Source: Budorcas taxicolor
Taxonomy: Eukaryota; Chordata; Mammalia; Artiodactyla; Bovidae
Assembly (NCBI RefSeq): GCF_023091745.1
Contig: NC_068924.1
Span: 68,650,832-68,714,831, forward strand
Length of the DNA: 64,000 bases
Reading direction: 5' to 3'
In this document: positions 22,793 through 33,068 of the stretch, piece by piece
Layout of the letters: each line of letters starts with the position of its first letter
Numbering within the stretch: the stretch's first letter is position 1
Program-made: the position numbers and the translations under genes
Notes under the pieces: model-generated
Told to the model about the DNA's origin: nothing
The model's input: only the letters and a program-made list of their open reading frames with translations
Database searches by the model: none

Positions 22793-22998
22793 AGGGAAAC
22801 CCTGGTGACTCAGACAGTAAAAGAATCTGCTTGCAATGCAGGAGACATGGATTCGATTTCTGGGTCAGAACGATCCCCCTGAGAAGGAAATGGCAACCCA
22901 CTCCAGCCTTGCCTGAAGAATTCTATGGACAGAGGAGCCTGGTGGGTTACAGTCCTTGGGGTCACAAAGAGTCAGACATGACTGAGTGACCAACACAC
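22793..22998 (+). mobile_element. Bov-tA SINE
   Basis: Sense element from 'gggaaaccctggtgactcag' to 'gactgagtgaccaacacac'; lies 12 bases after the Bov-A2 tail. A short internal deletion removes 'agtattc' after 'ccactcc'. Confidence 0.93.
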
Positions 22999-23264
22999 TA
23001 CAATACACTAATGCACAATCCATGTACAATAAAACCATTTAATAATACTAAAAAGACAAGAGATTTCTGATCTGGGTGTGAATGAGTCACCTCTCCTAAT
23101 AAAATATCCCCAATTCCTAATGGAGCTACTCATTAAAAGAGGTGAAAAGTTTAACTCAGATACCACAGATTTCTTAAGACACTTGTCACTTTCTTCTGAC
23201 ACTTCTTTAGCAGGAATTACAAAATAGTGACCTAATGATAGACACAGTCATGTGTTCCTTTAAG
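22999..23264. other. Non-coding spacer
   Basis: Nothing recognised. Confidence 0.5.
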
Positions 23265-23281
23265 TTTTTTTTTTTTTTTTT
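23265..23281 (-). repeat. Poly(A) tract on the minus strand
   Basis: Seventeen T on the plus strand. On the minus strand it is a poly(A) that follows AATAAA-containing sequence (near 23320-23340) and lies about 130 bases past the stop of the ORF ending at 23414, as a retroposed transcript would. Confidence 0.6.
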
Positions 23282-23413
23282 GTAAAAGGTTCATTCATTT
23301 CCCCCTTATGTTGCTTTTATTTCTAACTTTTTATTTACTCCCTTAATTTAGTCCTTTAGGAGGGGGCCCGTTGTAGCGATTGCTGTAGACATAGGAAGTG
23401 AATTTAAGGTCGT

Positions 23414-23743
23414 TTATTCCCATGACAGTGACAGCTTCTCCAAGGCCATGGTGATATTTGGACCAAAAGGAATAGTGCCTATGTCAGAAAAAGGTGTGGG
23501 GAACAAATTAGCTGTGATTTCACTGGCAGCACCATAGTAGTTCAAGTTAAAGGAATATGTTCTCTCTTTTGACCAAAGTAACTTTGTAAATGGTTGGTAT
23601 AATATTTGCATTTGTTGTCCTTGTAGAATGCTGACCTTCAAATCTGCAGTTGGACTGGCTGTTGGCAGCATTTTGTTTTTTAAAGGCTCTTTTGAGGCCA
23701 AGTTAATTTCCACCGAGATTTCCTTTTGCCTCAAACATTCCAT
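23414..23743 (-). pseudogene. Unidentified 109-codon ORF, possible retrocopy
   Basis: A single uninterrupted frame on the minus strand, not overlapping any repeat I recognise. Its start has purine at -3 and G at +4. The product is neutral, with no obvious signal peptide or membrane segment; it begins MECLRQKEISVEINLASKEP and ends GPNITMALEKLSLSWE. Its stop TAA is embedded in AATAAA. Further down on the same strand come two more AATAAA-like hexamers and a poly(A) at 23281-23265. I do not recognise the protein. It could be a decayed processed copy of a transcript, a lncRNA exon, or chance. A target duplication was searched for by eye and not found. Confidence 0.3.
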
Positions 23744-25224
23744 CTCATTTTACCTCCTGCGCTTGGCACTCATTACAGCATGATTGACTCCAGGATGAAA
23801 TATGGCTGCTCATAAAGGTATTTTTTATCCCCCTAATAAACCTCCTCAACCCTTGATCTGATTTTATACATATAGTAAAATATGCATGGAAAAAAATAGC
23901 TTACAGATGATCTGCTTCTGAGTGTTCCTGACTGATTTAACCTTCATGTGAAAAGGCAGACTTTTCCAAATTAGATGCATTCCCAGGTATAAAAGCGGGT
24001 GAAAGAGGAGGCTCAGGTAAGCTGTATTATCAATCTGTCTCTTGATCCGTCAGAAATCCCTTGGGGCCTTTCCAAAAGTGACACCTTTTTTAAAGAAGAA
24101 ACTATGTCAAGTTCAATTGCCCTGGTTTTATTGAGCTCATGGCGCCCATAAGTACACTATAAAAGGGTAATGGGCTGATGTGGTCAGTGACAAAAGCCAT
24201 TACCAGGGCTAAGAAGGTGGACATTCAGGATGATCACTTTGAAAAAACTCTTCCTGACTGTCCTTTCCCAAAACTCTCATTCAGAATCACAGGAGAGCCT
24301 AAACATCTTGTGGAGGAAAGAATTCACTGGGAACCTGATGCCGCTGCTGCCAATTTTATATTTGAGTGAGGGAGTATCACAACGTGTGTAAGGGACCAGT
24401 CAAGGAATACCCAGGTACCAAGTTTTCAATGCTGGCAGTCTGCATTTCATTAACATACTAATAGCAATCTGCTAACCAGGCCAGATGGGAGGTGGGAGGC
24501 AACCTGAATTGATCCTAGGAAATTGTGCAAATTGCCAAATAAATTTACTGTGCACGTTGAATCAGCTTGAGACTGTTATTTACGCCACCAAGTCTCACTT
24601 GTATGTTTTCAGCTTTGTGTCAACTCAGGTATTTCCTGAAATTCAAAGGACAAGGTACTGTACAGTCTAGATTTCAGCTTTTCTCTGTTTCTTAAGTGAC
24701 TGTAAGATGCTCACTATGTTTATTTTGTATTTTTTACTCATAGATTCACCTGCTTTGCTTTCATCCTAGTACCATCCTTCAATTTCTCAGGGTTTGAGAG
24801 AGGAGAGCTGAAGCTAGTTTTTTTTTTTTTCTTTTCCTTGAGAAGTACATTGAGTACTAACTACTGGATGTGAATGAAAGGAGAAAGAAAGAATGGATCA
24901 TTAATAATTTAGTAAACTGAAGTTAGGCAAGAAAGAAGTTGGAGCTGCAGGAGGATTTTTGAAACGGGAGATAAATCAGAGATCCTGGCAGTCTCGCTAA
25001 ACATGGGAGAGCTTACCGGGGCCACTAGAAAGCAAAGTGATCGAGCCCCTTTAGGGCACAGATGAAAAGTACACTGTCGTTGAGAACAGAGGAGGGAGTC
25101 ATTCGTTCCTGACCACACGCACCTCTGCACTACATTCATCTGCTTAGAATACGGGGGGTGGGTTGGTCATCATAGACATGGTTGGTGACGCGTGGTTATT
25201 TTCCCATGTACTGAATGTGTATAA
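23744..25224. other. Repeat-poor stretch, candidate conserved non-coding DNA
   Basis: No ruminant-specific repeat was seen for about 3.3 kb around this part (22999-26319). Between 23950 and 24620 the sequence has two TATAAAAG octamers (23988-23995, 24158-24165), AT-rich homeodomain-like sites and higher complexity than the surroundings. A 63-codon frame (24178-24369) begins 13 bases after the second octamer, but it has no recognisable domain. Conservation is inferred, not shown. Confidence 0.4.
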
Positions 25225-25400
25225 ATTATCTCATGCATGCCTCAAAAATAATCTTGGAGTACTGTTGTGTTGTCTGTGCTTCATCTTAGAGCACCGTGAC
25301 CCCCTTAAAATAATAAACTAATTTACTTGTCCAAGATTATACCTTATAAGCACCAGAGGTGGAATTTTAATCCAGATAGAACAGTATCTTACTGTAGGCA
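25225..25400 (-). mobile_element. MIR SINE, antisense, diverged
   Basis: 'aattatctcatgcatgcctc', 'aaactaatttacttgtccaag' and 'aggtggaattttaatccaga' fit the reversed MIR. Confidence 0.55.
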
Positions 25401-26319
25401 TAAGGAGTTGGTAATAGTCATCATGCTGCCTGCCTTGTTAACACCCCGAGTATAGGCTTCTAAGGACTAGAAGGTAAGATCCTCTAATAAGACGCGTCAG
25501 ACTGGACCACACTGCTAGACTCTGTGTTTTACTGATGTCTGTCTCCTAGCGCTCAGCAGAACCTTGTTCTAGGTGTCTGGGACATATGTACAGTTAGGAG
25601 TAGGGCAAGAATCCAAACATGTAGCTAAGCAGGGATTTTTCTTTTCAATTTTTATAATAAGATGAGAAGAAAGTAGTAGAATCTCTGCATGGAGAATCGC
25701 TGGCTTATAGCTTGTTAAGAGACAGAAGTCGCCCCCACTGCCCTGTTCTAGCTCAGGGTCATTATATTTTTTCCAGGATCAAAGGATCCCAAATGGCAAT
25801 TTATAACTGCATCCATGAGAATTTATAATTTATGCGTATTTATAGGGAGTTATCACAAGGCTAAAATATCCACTCTGATCTTAGAGCTGACATGTTGAGA
25901 AATCAAAACACATCAGCTCATGCCATGAATAATCTCTATTTAAACAGTAAAGCAAATAACCTTTGATTAGTATGGCTGGCATTAATTTAGACATCATACT
26001 TCTGTCACTGTTTAGCAGTACAAGACAGTTATAGAGCATCAAGCGTGTCTCTTTAAATAAAACAAGGAATTCAACTAAATCTTGAGTGTTAAACTAAATT
26101 AACTGAATCCAAAATAGACTTCTGATTTGTTGATCCCGAGCTCACAACTGGTTCAGAATATCCTGAACTTGTAATTATCTCTCTAAGGCTCGAAGCCCTG
26201 TGAATAGGAAACTTGAAAAATCAGTTGTTTCTTACAACCTAAAATGTGTCTAAACTATCTGATGAAAATCCACAGGTTAACAGAAATAGCTAATTTTTTT
26301 AAAACACTTATGGTGTGTT
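25401..26319. other. Non-coding stretch
   Basis: No gene seen. 25465-25600 weakly follows a sense L2 3' end ('tctgtctcctagcgctcagc', then 'gtgtctgggacatatg'). Confidence 0.5.
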
Positions 26320-26547
26320 GCATGTGTGCATGCTAAGTAGCTCCAGTTGTGTCCAACTCTTTGCGACCCCATGGACTATAGCTTGCCAGTCTCCTCTGTC
26401 TGTGGGATTCTGCAGGCAAGAATACTGAGGTGGGTTGCCATGCCCTCCACAAGGGCATCTTTCTGACCCTGGGATCGAACCCAAGTCTCTTAAGTCTCCT
26501 GTATTGGCAGGGGTGTTCTTTACCACTAACACCACCTGGGAAGCCCT
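26320..26547 (-). mobile_element. Bov-tA SINE, antisense
   Basis: Full reversed course from 'gcatgctaagtagctccag' to the head 'ccacctgggaagccct'. Confidence 0.93.
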
Positions 26548-27250
26548 ATTTTGTGTTAGGTGATCTATTAATTATGTCTTCTAATCATCACATTTATCTT
26601 AGGAGGTAATTTAAATGTCCAAATACATAGCTAAAAAATAAGAAACAAAGGAATGAGGATTGGAAATGAAAAAGAAATTCCAGGAGTATCCATAGCGAGG
26701 TAGTAGTTGAGAAGGGTCTCTAGGACCCGATTCTAAGTGTACAAATTAGCGCTTGTGCAAAGTAGACTTTTGTGCAACAAAAGTCAGGACAATGTCAATT
26801 TCCTTATCAAATTCCAGACTTCCTTCACACTATATGGAAATGACCTCCTTGCTTCTTTGGGGATGTTTATTCCTTGAAAGCAGGAATTCTCTCTTTCTTC
26901 TTAATTTCTCAAATACTAGCATACTTCTTGGCTCACGGTAACACTCAATAAACAGTTGATGAGAAAGAACAAATGACAAACTTTGTTTCTGAGGTTCACA
27001 AAATTGATACTTTTCAAATTTTGTTCCATTCACAAAACTGATCTATGTAAGATCTACACCTACATAATAGTATCTCTGAAAAGAATTGACTTTTCTCTCA
27101 GTTCATCCCACCCTCTCCTTCCCCACTGGGTCCACAAGTAGGACTGGCATATATACACTACCCTGCGTAAAACAGAGAGCTAGTGGGACTCTGCCGGATA
27201 ACACAGGGCGCTCAGCTCAGAGCTGTGTGAAGACCAAGAGAGGTGGGATG
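26548..27250. other. Non-coding stretch
   Basis: Nothing recognised. Confidence 0.5.
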
Positions 27251-27319
27251 GGGGCTGGGAGGGATGCTCAAGACAAAGGGGATGCGGGGTGGGAGGGATG
27301 CTCAAGACAAAGCGGATAT
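27251..27319. repeat. Tandem duplication, unit 34-35 bp, two copies
   Basis: Units at 27251-27285 and 27286-27319 share 'gggagggatgctcaagacaa' and differ at about four positions. G-rich minisatellite-like sequence in otherwise AT-rich DNA. Confidence 0.9.
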
Positions 27320-27353
27320 TTGCATATAGAGAGCTGATGCACATTGGCTAGAG

Positions 27354-27403
27354 CAGAAACTAACATGACATTATCAAGCAATTATACCCTCAATTAAAAA
27401 TAT
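27354..27403 (+). mobile_element. L1 LINE terminal fragment
   Basis: 'cagaaactaacatgacatta' to 'ccctcaattaaaaa' is the last 50 bases of bovid-type L1, closely like the end of the copy at 15375-15530. Confidence 0.7.
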
Positions 27404-27439
27404 GTTGATAAATGAGGAAAAACAAAAACAATTTGCTTT

Positions 27440-27610
27440 TATCAAGCACTGCTCTTAGCACGTATACATGTTATCTCATTTAAGCATCAAAACAAAAGTG
27501 TGAGAGGCCCCTGTCACCACATTCTGAGATGAGGTGGGGGAATTGGGGCAAAGTTAAGCAACTTCTCTGGGACCATGGAGTGAGGAGTTAAAAATACAGT
27601 ATTTGAACAC
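27440..27610 (-). mobile_element. MIR SINE, antisense
   Basis: 'caagcactgctcttagcac', 'catgttatctcatttaagc', 'gatgaggtgggggaattgggg' and 'taagcaacttctctgggacc' follow the reversed MIR. Confidence 0.7.
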
Positions 27611-27633
27611 AATCCACTTATGTTTGAGCTAAC

Positions 27634-27864
27634 CACTTTCCAGGTGGCACAGTGGCAAAGAATCTCCCTGCCAACGCAGGAGATGCAAGGGATGTGGGTT
27701 CAGTCCCTGGGTCAAGAAGATCCCCTAGAGGAAGAAATGGCAACCCACTTCGGTGTTCTTGCCTGTAAAATCTCATGGACAGAGGAACCTGGGGGGCTAA
27801 AATCCATGGGGTCACAAAGAGTTAGATATGATTAAGTGTGTGCGCACACACACACACACACACA
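27634..27864 (+). mobile_element. Bov-tA SINE with (CA)n tail and long target duplication
   Basis: A sense Bov-tA whose 3' end runs directly into (CA)n (27842-27864). A 20-base duplication flanks SINE plus tail: 27614-27633 and 27865-27884, both starting 'ccactta' and differing at three sites. So the CA repeat is the expanded SINE tail, not an independent microsatellite. Insertion lies beside the 5' truncation point of the BovB that follows. Confidence 0.92.
27842..27864. repeat. (CA)n microsatellite (SINE tail)
   Basis: About 11 CA units, grown from the tail of the Bov-tA just upstream. Confidence 0.9.
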
Positions 27865-27884
27865 CCACTTACTTTTGAGCCAAC

Positions 27885-28797
27885 CTAACCAAGGCTGTAT
27901 ATTGTCACCCTGCTTATTTAACTTATATGCAGAGTACATCATGAGAAACACTGGGCTGGAAGAAGCACAAGCTGGAATCAAGATTGCCAGGAGAAATATC
28001 AATTACCTCAGATATGCAGAAGATGCCACCCTTACGGCAGAAAGTGAAGAGGAACTCAAAAGCCTCTTGATGAAAGTGAAAGAGGAGAATGAAAAAGTTG
28101 GCTTAAAGCTCAACATTCAGAAAACTAAGATCATGGCATCTGGTCCCATCACTTCATGGCAAATAGATGGGGAAACAGTGGAAACAGTGTCAGACTTTAT
28201 TTTTTGGGGCTCCAAAATCACTGCAGATGGTGACTGCAGCCATGAAATTAAAAGACGCTTACTCCTTGGAAGGAAAGTTATGATCAACCTAGATAGCATA
28301 TTAAAAAGCAGCGGCATTACTTTGCCGACAAAGGTCCGCATCGTCAAGGCTATGGTTTTTCCAGTGGTCATGTATGGATATGAGAGTTGGACTGTGAAGA
28401 AAGCTGAGCCCCGAAGAATGGATGCTTTTGAACTGTGGTGTTGGAGAAGACTCTTGAGGGTCCCTTGGACTGCAAGGAGATCTAACCAGTCCATTCTAAA
28501 GGAGATCAGCCCTGGGATTTCTTTGGAAGGAATGGTGCTAAAGCTGAAACTCCAGTACTCTGGCCACCTCATGTGAAGTGTTGACTCATTGGAAAAGACT
28601 CTGATGCTGGGAGGGATTGGGGGCAGGAGGAGAAGGGGATGGCGGAGGATGAGATGGCTGGATGGCATCACTGACTCGATGGATGTGAGTCTGAGTGAAC
28701 TCTGGGAGTTGGTGATGGACAGGGAGGCCTGGTGTGTTGCTATTCATGGGGTCACAAAGAGTTGGACACGACTGAGCGACTTAACTAAACTGAAGAA
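27885..28797 (+). mobile_element. BovB LINE, 5'-truncated, best-preserved copy
   Basis: Runs from RT sequence coding QGCILSPCLFNLYAEY to the BovB 3' end. One long frame spans nearly all of it, so this insertion is among the younger ones here. Confidence 0.96.
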
Positions 28798-28804
28798 TGA
28801 GTAG

Positions 28805-28915
28805 CCACCAAGATGCCCTTCAGTATGTGAAGAGATAAACAAGCTGTGATACATATATACAACAGAATAGTGCTTACCACTAAAAAGAAATAAACTCTCA
28901 GGTTACAAAATAACA
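28805..28915 (+). mobile_element. L1M LINE 3' region, part 1
   Basis: 'gccaccaagatgcccttcag', 'gatacatatatacaacagaa', 'agtgcttaccactaaaaag' match the L1 segment just before the 3' UTR ('atgtccatcaatagatgaat', 'tattactcagcc'). Split by a small SINE insertion. Confidence 0.75.
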
Positions 28916-29002
28916 GCCAGTCAGTGAAGTTGCACGGTCGTGTCCGACTCTTTGCTGTCCTATGAACTGGAGCCTACCATGCTCCTCCATCCATGGAATT
29001 TA
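28916..29002 (-). mobile_element. Truncated Bov-tA/BovB end, 87 bp, nested in L1
   Basis: Reversed 3' end ('agtgaagttgcacggtcg', 'gtccgactctttgctgtcc', 'ctcctccatccatgg'). Flanked by a perfect 11-bp duplication acaaaataaca (28905-28915 and 29003-29013). Very short 5'-truncated insertion. Confidence 0.9.
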
Positions 29003-29535
29003 ACAAAATAACATAAATGAACATTAACTGCATATTACTAAGTGGAAGATGCTAATATGAATAGATGATATATAGTTGGTGATTCCCGAATACGTGACAT
29101 CAAAAGACAACATTGTAGAGATGGTCAAAGAGTAAAGATTGCTAGGATTTAGAGAAGTGAGTGGGTGAGGATGAATAGCTGGAACAGAGACTAATACGGC
29201 ATGTTTAGGAAAGGGAAAATATTTTGTATTAGAGTGGATATATGACATTATGTACTTAGTAAATGATATAGAAGCTGTAAAGCAAAGAGTGAAGTCCAAC
29301 ATAAATGATAAACTTTATGATAAGTTATTGATAATGTGTCAATATTGGTTTACCAATTATCATCAACCATAAAAAATGTACCACATTTATGCAGAATATT
29401 AATAATAGGAAAAACTGTGTGTGTGTGTATGAGAGAGAGATAAGGAACAGGACAGAGGGAGACTCTGTACAGTCTACATAAATTTTCTGTAAACCTAAAA
29501 CTGCTCTAAAAATAAAATCTATCAAAAAATTTTTT
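29003..29535 (+). mobile_element. L1M LINE 3' UTR, part 2 (old L1ME/L1M type)
   Basis: 'aatgaacattaactgcatatt', 'gtgggtgaggatgaatagctgg', 'gatatatgacattatgtac', 'gtcaatattggtttacc', 'aatgtaccacatttatgcag' and 'ctgtaaacctaaaactgctc' reproduce the 3' end of old L1M elements, ending 'aaataaaatctatc' plus an A/T-rich tail. A short (TG)n and (GA)n lie at 29418-29440. Confidence 0.85.
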
Positions 29536-29878
29536 AATTAATTAAAAAAATGTAAGACACAAACCATTCAGGTGATCTAGAGTGTTCTTGAAAACATGGA
29601 CAGTTTTTCTTGATAAGGTTAAAGAATTTCGAGCATCTGTCATAAGTAGCCAGTTATAATTTTTCATTTAGAGTTAAGCTTTAAATAGCAAAAAGAAAAA
29701 AGTTCAGCCTCTAGCCTCATTGTCCTGAAAAAACGTATCTAGAAGCAGCAAACCAGTGTAATGAAAAATCTTGTTGAATACTTACTATGCGCCATGCTTT
29801 TCTGGGAGATGGAAATAATTGTCTTAAATACAATTCCCGGACAAGGACAATTTGCTGAGTGCTCACAATATTTCATGT
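29536..29878. other. Non-coding stretch
   Basis: No gene seen. 'aatacttactatgcgccatg' (29778-29800) recalls a MIR/L2 'gcacctactatgtgccagg' end, but the context is too diverged to call. Confidence 0.5.
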
Positions 29879-30017
29879 TGGGAAAATCCCCTGGAGAAGG
29901 AAATGGCAACCCACTCCAGTACCCTTGCCTGGAAAGTCCCATGGACAGAGGAGCCTGGTATGCTACAGTCCACCGGGTTGCAAAGAGTCGGACACGACTT
30001 AGCGACTTCACTCACAA
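29879..30017 (+). mobile_element. Bov-tA/Bov-A SINE, 5'-truncated
   Basis: Starts at 'gaaaatcccctggagaagg' and continues to 'gacttagcgacttcactcac'. The tRNA-like head is missing. Confidence 0.93.
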
Positions 30018-30388
30018 CATGTCATGCCTTATGCCAGGAGAGAGGACTAAGGCCTAGCTGCTGTCCTAGAGAATCAAGCCATGGGAACGAAAAAAGATAA
30101 CAGTAAGTTAGTCTACTACAGCCATGAGGCACTAGACTAAAATAAAGGCAGGTATAACAGATTGTAACAGAAGAGAACAAATCTCTCAGAGAGCATGGAG
30201 CTTTACTAGGGAGATGAGACATCATCAAGAAAAAGAAAATGACACAAAGACAAGATACCATCCAGAGGCAGACTACACAGTGCGCCATTGCTGCTCTGGA
30301 TAATCAGCTCAGTTGGACTTGGAATATTCCACAGGTAAGTGGAAACCTAAACGTTATAGTTAATATGAACATTTTACCACCATCCACA
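30018..30388. other. Non-coding stretch
   Basis: Nothing recognised. Confidence 0.5.
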
Positions 30389-30397
30389 TACTATCCT

Positions 30398-30618
30398 GAA
30401 AAGACTATATTGAAAAGACCCTGATGCTTGGAAAGATTGAAGGTGGGAGGAGAGGAGGGGATGACAGAGGATGAGATGGCTGAATGGCATCACCGACTTG
30501 ATGGATGTGAGTTTGGGTAAACTCTGGGAGTTGGTGATGGACAGGGAGGCCTGGCATGCTGTGGTTCATGGGGTCATAAAGAGTCGGACACAACTGAGCA
30601 ACTGAACTGAACTGAACC
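30398..30618 (+). mobile_element. BovB LINE, 221-bp 3' fragment with target duplication
   Basis: Only the last part of ORF2 (Arg-rich C terminus) and the tail with repeated TGAAC units are present. A perfect 9-bp duplication, tactatcct, flanks it (30389-30397 and 30619-30627), so this is a complete but extremely 5'-truncated insertion and not a remnant of a larger one. Confidence 0.95.
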
Positions 30619-30627
30619 TACTATCCT

Positions 30628-32307
30628 ATGTGTGGTGTTTATCTTGAACTAAAGAATTTCAAGTCACTTTAGATATATTTAGGTAGTTAATTCAAAACAT
30701 TTTGCTTTAAAATTTAGAAATTAGAAAAATAGTTTCTTAAGAGACATTGAAGATGTATGGGGAAACTGAAATGAACATGGATAGCTTAAGAATGCACTTT
30801 GCTTTGATTCCATCACAAATCCTTCAGCGCTCATCCTCTTTTGAATGAAAAATTTAACAGAATCCAAGTTGGTGAAGGGGAAAGCCTATACAATATTTCT
30901 TTGAAGAAAAGTAGACAACAGAGGCAGCAGGTAAAGGATAGTAGGGTAAATCCAAAGCAGGTGAATATTAACTCTGAACCTCCAGCAATAACAGACAAGA
31001 TGCAGAAAGTAACGTCACAACCCAAGTGAAAAAAAGAATTGCTATGTTGATTAATATCACAGGATGGAATGGCCTTTTAATGACTTCTACACTGTACCTG
31101 TCACAAAGAATTGATATTACATGAGCTCAGAGCTATGCCTTCTGTCTCCCAAACCAAGTCTTCCAGAATGAAGGACTTTATGGGATTGAATTAAGGATTC
31201 TCCAGGCAAATCACAGGGAACTAACATGAAATGTCATTTCTGTACAGACACATAGAGGGACCTGGATTCACACATGACTTCGAGAAAAAAGGAAAAACTG
31301 CAGCAGAGACCCAAAAATAGACTTATATTTTAAATTGCAACAGGCAAGATAAGGAAGAATACAAAAGAGTTAAGGTCGGCAACCTGGAGGGACAGCGGAG
31401 ATAAAAATGGAAGTGAGAAAAGTTTGGTCCTCTTGTCTGGGAAGGGTTGGGAACATGTCTGGGAAAACATGGAACGACAGCAACAAGGTGGTGCAAGGCC
31501 CCATTGCTCCAAGCTTCTGGAAATTTTGAAGACACGACAACTATGGAAGATAAAAATGTCTGAAAACCAAGTCACCCTGTACCCATTTGGCAAGAGGAAG
31601 AACACAGCTCTTGTTTACATACAGAAAGTGGATCTTCCAAGCAGAATAATCTTTTCCTCCTAAGGGAACAGGCCAGGCCATTGATCTTCAGTTACACATT
31701 ATCTTGAAGGGGCAAGGACAATGAGAGACCTGGAGATGGCTAGGAGCAAAAGAACTGGTGAAGTAGGAGGTAAATCCTCCTTCTGAGGGTTATGTGTTCA
31801 TTTTTCTTCATCAAAGATGCTTTCCTAAATAGTCTGTTAATAGCTAACCTCAGATTTCTGCTCATTCCTTCTCTGAAACTCTCAGATAAAAATAATCAAT
31901 TGGACCAACCCACAAGGTGAGCACCGTGGTGCACCATGAATCTAGCCTCATATATCACACAAAATAACCCAAAAGAAACTCAAGGCTCATGGCCACGTGA
32001 CCAAGCAATGCACACACTGCAAGTAGAGAATAGAAGAGAGACAGAGAAGAAAGAAAAGAAGAGGGCAGAGTGGGAGAGGTAGAGGAAAGCAGTAGTTTAA
32101 TACACTTGGCAATCTTTCATGCCCTCAAATGGGTTTTACTATTACTGAAAGACAGAGGAGTATGCAATTACATGAACCTCTGATTTTGGGAAAGGTAATT
32201 TTGTACTGTATCTATGTTTTTTAAATGTATCTCCTATCAATCTTGACGGTCTCAATGGTAACTTAGAGCCTTTACCAATTACCTAACTCTTGGTCTACAG
32301 AGACATT
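30628..32307. other. Non-coding stretch with purine-rich block
   Basis: No gene recognised. Frames of 62-91 codons at 30831-31663 overlap on both strands and have no known domain. A purine-rich low-complexity tract lies at 32025-32092. Confidence 0.5.
32025..32092. repeat. Purine-rich (GA) low-complexity tract
   Basis: Mixed GA, GAAA and GGCAGA units over about 68 bases. Confidence 0.75.
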
Positions 32308-33068
32308 TGTTGTTGTTCAGTTGCTAAGTCGTGTCTGACTCTTTGCAACCCTAAGGACTGCAGCACATCAGGTTCCCCTGTCCTCTACCATCTCCTGGAA
32401 TTTGCTCAGATTCATATCCATCAACTCAGTGATGCTATCCAAGCATTTTATCCTCGGCTTCCCCCTTCTCTTTTTGCTTTCAATCTTTCGCAGCATGAGG
32501 GTCTTCTCCAATGAATCAGCTCTTCACATCAGGTGCCAAAGTATTGGAACTTTAGTTTCAGTATCAATCATTCCAATGAATACTCAGGGTTGATTTCCTT
32601 TAGGATAGACTTCCTTGATCTCCTTGTTGTCCCAGGAACTCTCAAGAGTCTTCTGCAGCAACACAATTTAAAAGCATCAATTCTTCAGCGCTCAGCCTTG
32701 TTTATGGTCCAACTCTCACATCCGTATACAACTACTGGAAAAATCATATCTTTGACTATTAGGATTTCTGTCGGCAAAGTGATGACTCTGCTTTTTAATA
32801 TGCTGTCTAGGTTTTTCATAGCTTCTTCCCAAGGAGTAAGTGTCTTTTAATTTCATGGCAGCAGTAACTGTCCACAGTGATTTTGGAGCTCAAGAAAATA
32901 AAATCAGTCACTGTTTCAACTTTTTCCTCATCTATTTGCCATGAAGTGATGGGACCAGATGCCATGATTTTAGTTTTTTGAATGTTGAGTTTTAAGCCAG
33001 CTTTTTCACTCTCCTCTTTCACTCTCATCAAGAGGCTCTTTTGTTCCTCTTCACTTTCTGCCATTAGA
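32308..33068 (-). mobile_element. BovB LINE, 5'-truncated, antisense
   Basis: From the 3' end at the left ('gttgttcagttgctaagtcg') to the codons for MAESEEEQKSLLM at the right. Truncated just downstream of the YADD box. An 82-codon minus frame (32816-33064) preserves LKLNIQKTKIMASGPITSWQID, followed by frameshifts. Confidence 0.95.

Larger units (their letters stand above)
27836..28804 (+). pseudogene. BovB ORF2 C-terminal half, one in-frame stop and mutated active site
   Basis: The frame opens artificially in the SINE/CA repeat (MCAHTHTHTHH). From about residue 20 it is BovB: NQGCILSPCLFNLYAEYIMRN, then RYAEDATLTAE, FIFWGSKITADGDCSHEIKRRLLLG, VVMYGYESWTVKKAE, FELWCWRRLLRVPWTARRSNQSI. The polymerase box YADD reads YAED, which replaces the first catalytic aspartate. 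A TGA at 28574-28576 (probably CGA originally, a CpG decay) stops the frame after GHLM. The same frame continues to 28804 with the Arg-rich C-terminal GGRRRRGWRRMRWLDGITDSMD segment. The endonuclease and motif A are lost. It cannot be active. Confidence 0.9.

Noticed and set aside
23988..24022. TATA box followed by a consensus splice donor (CAG|GTAAG), as a first exon
   Set aside because: The donor lies about 28 bases after the TATA box, which leaves no room for a transcribed first exon.
28117..28671. 184-codon minus frame opposite the best BovB
   Set aside because: Shadow of the sense reverse transcriptase frame.
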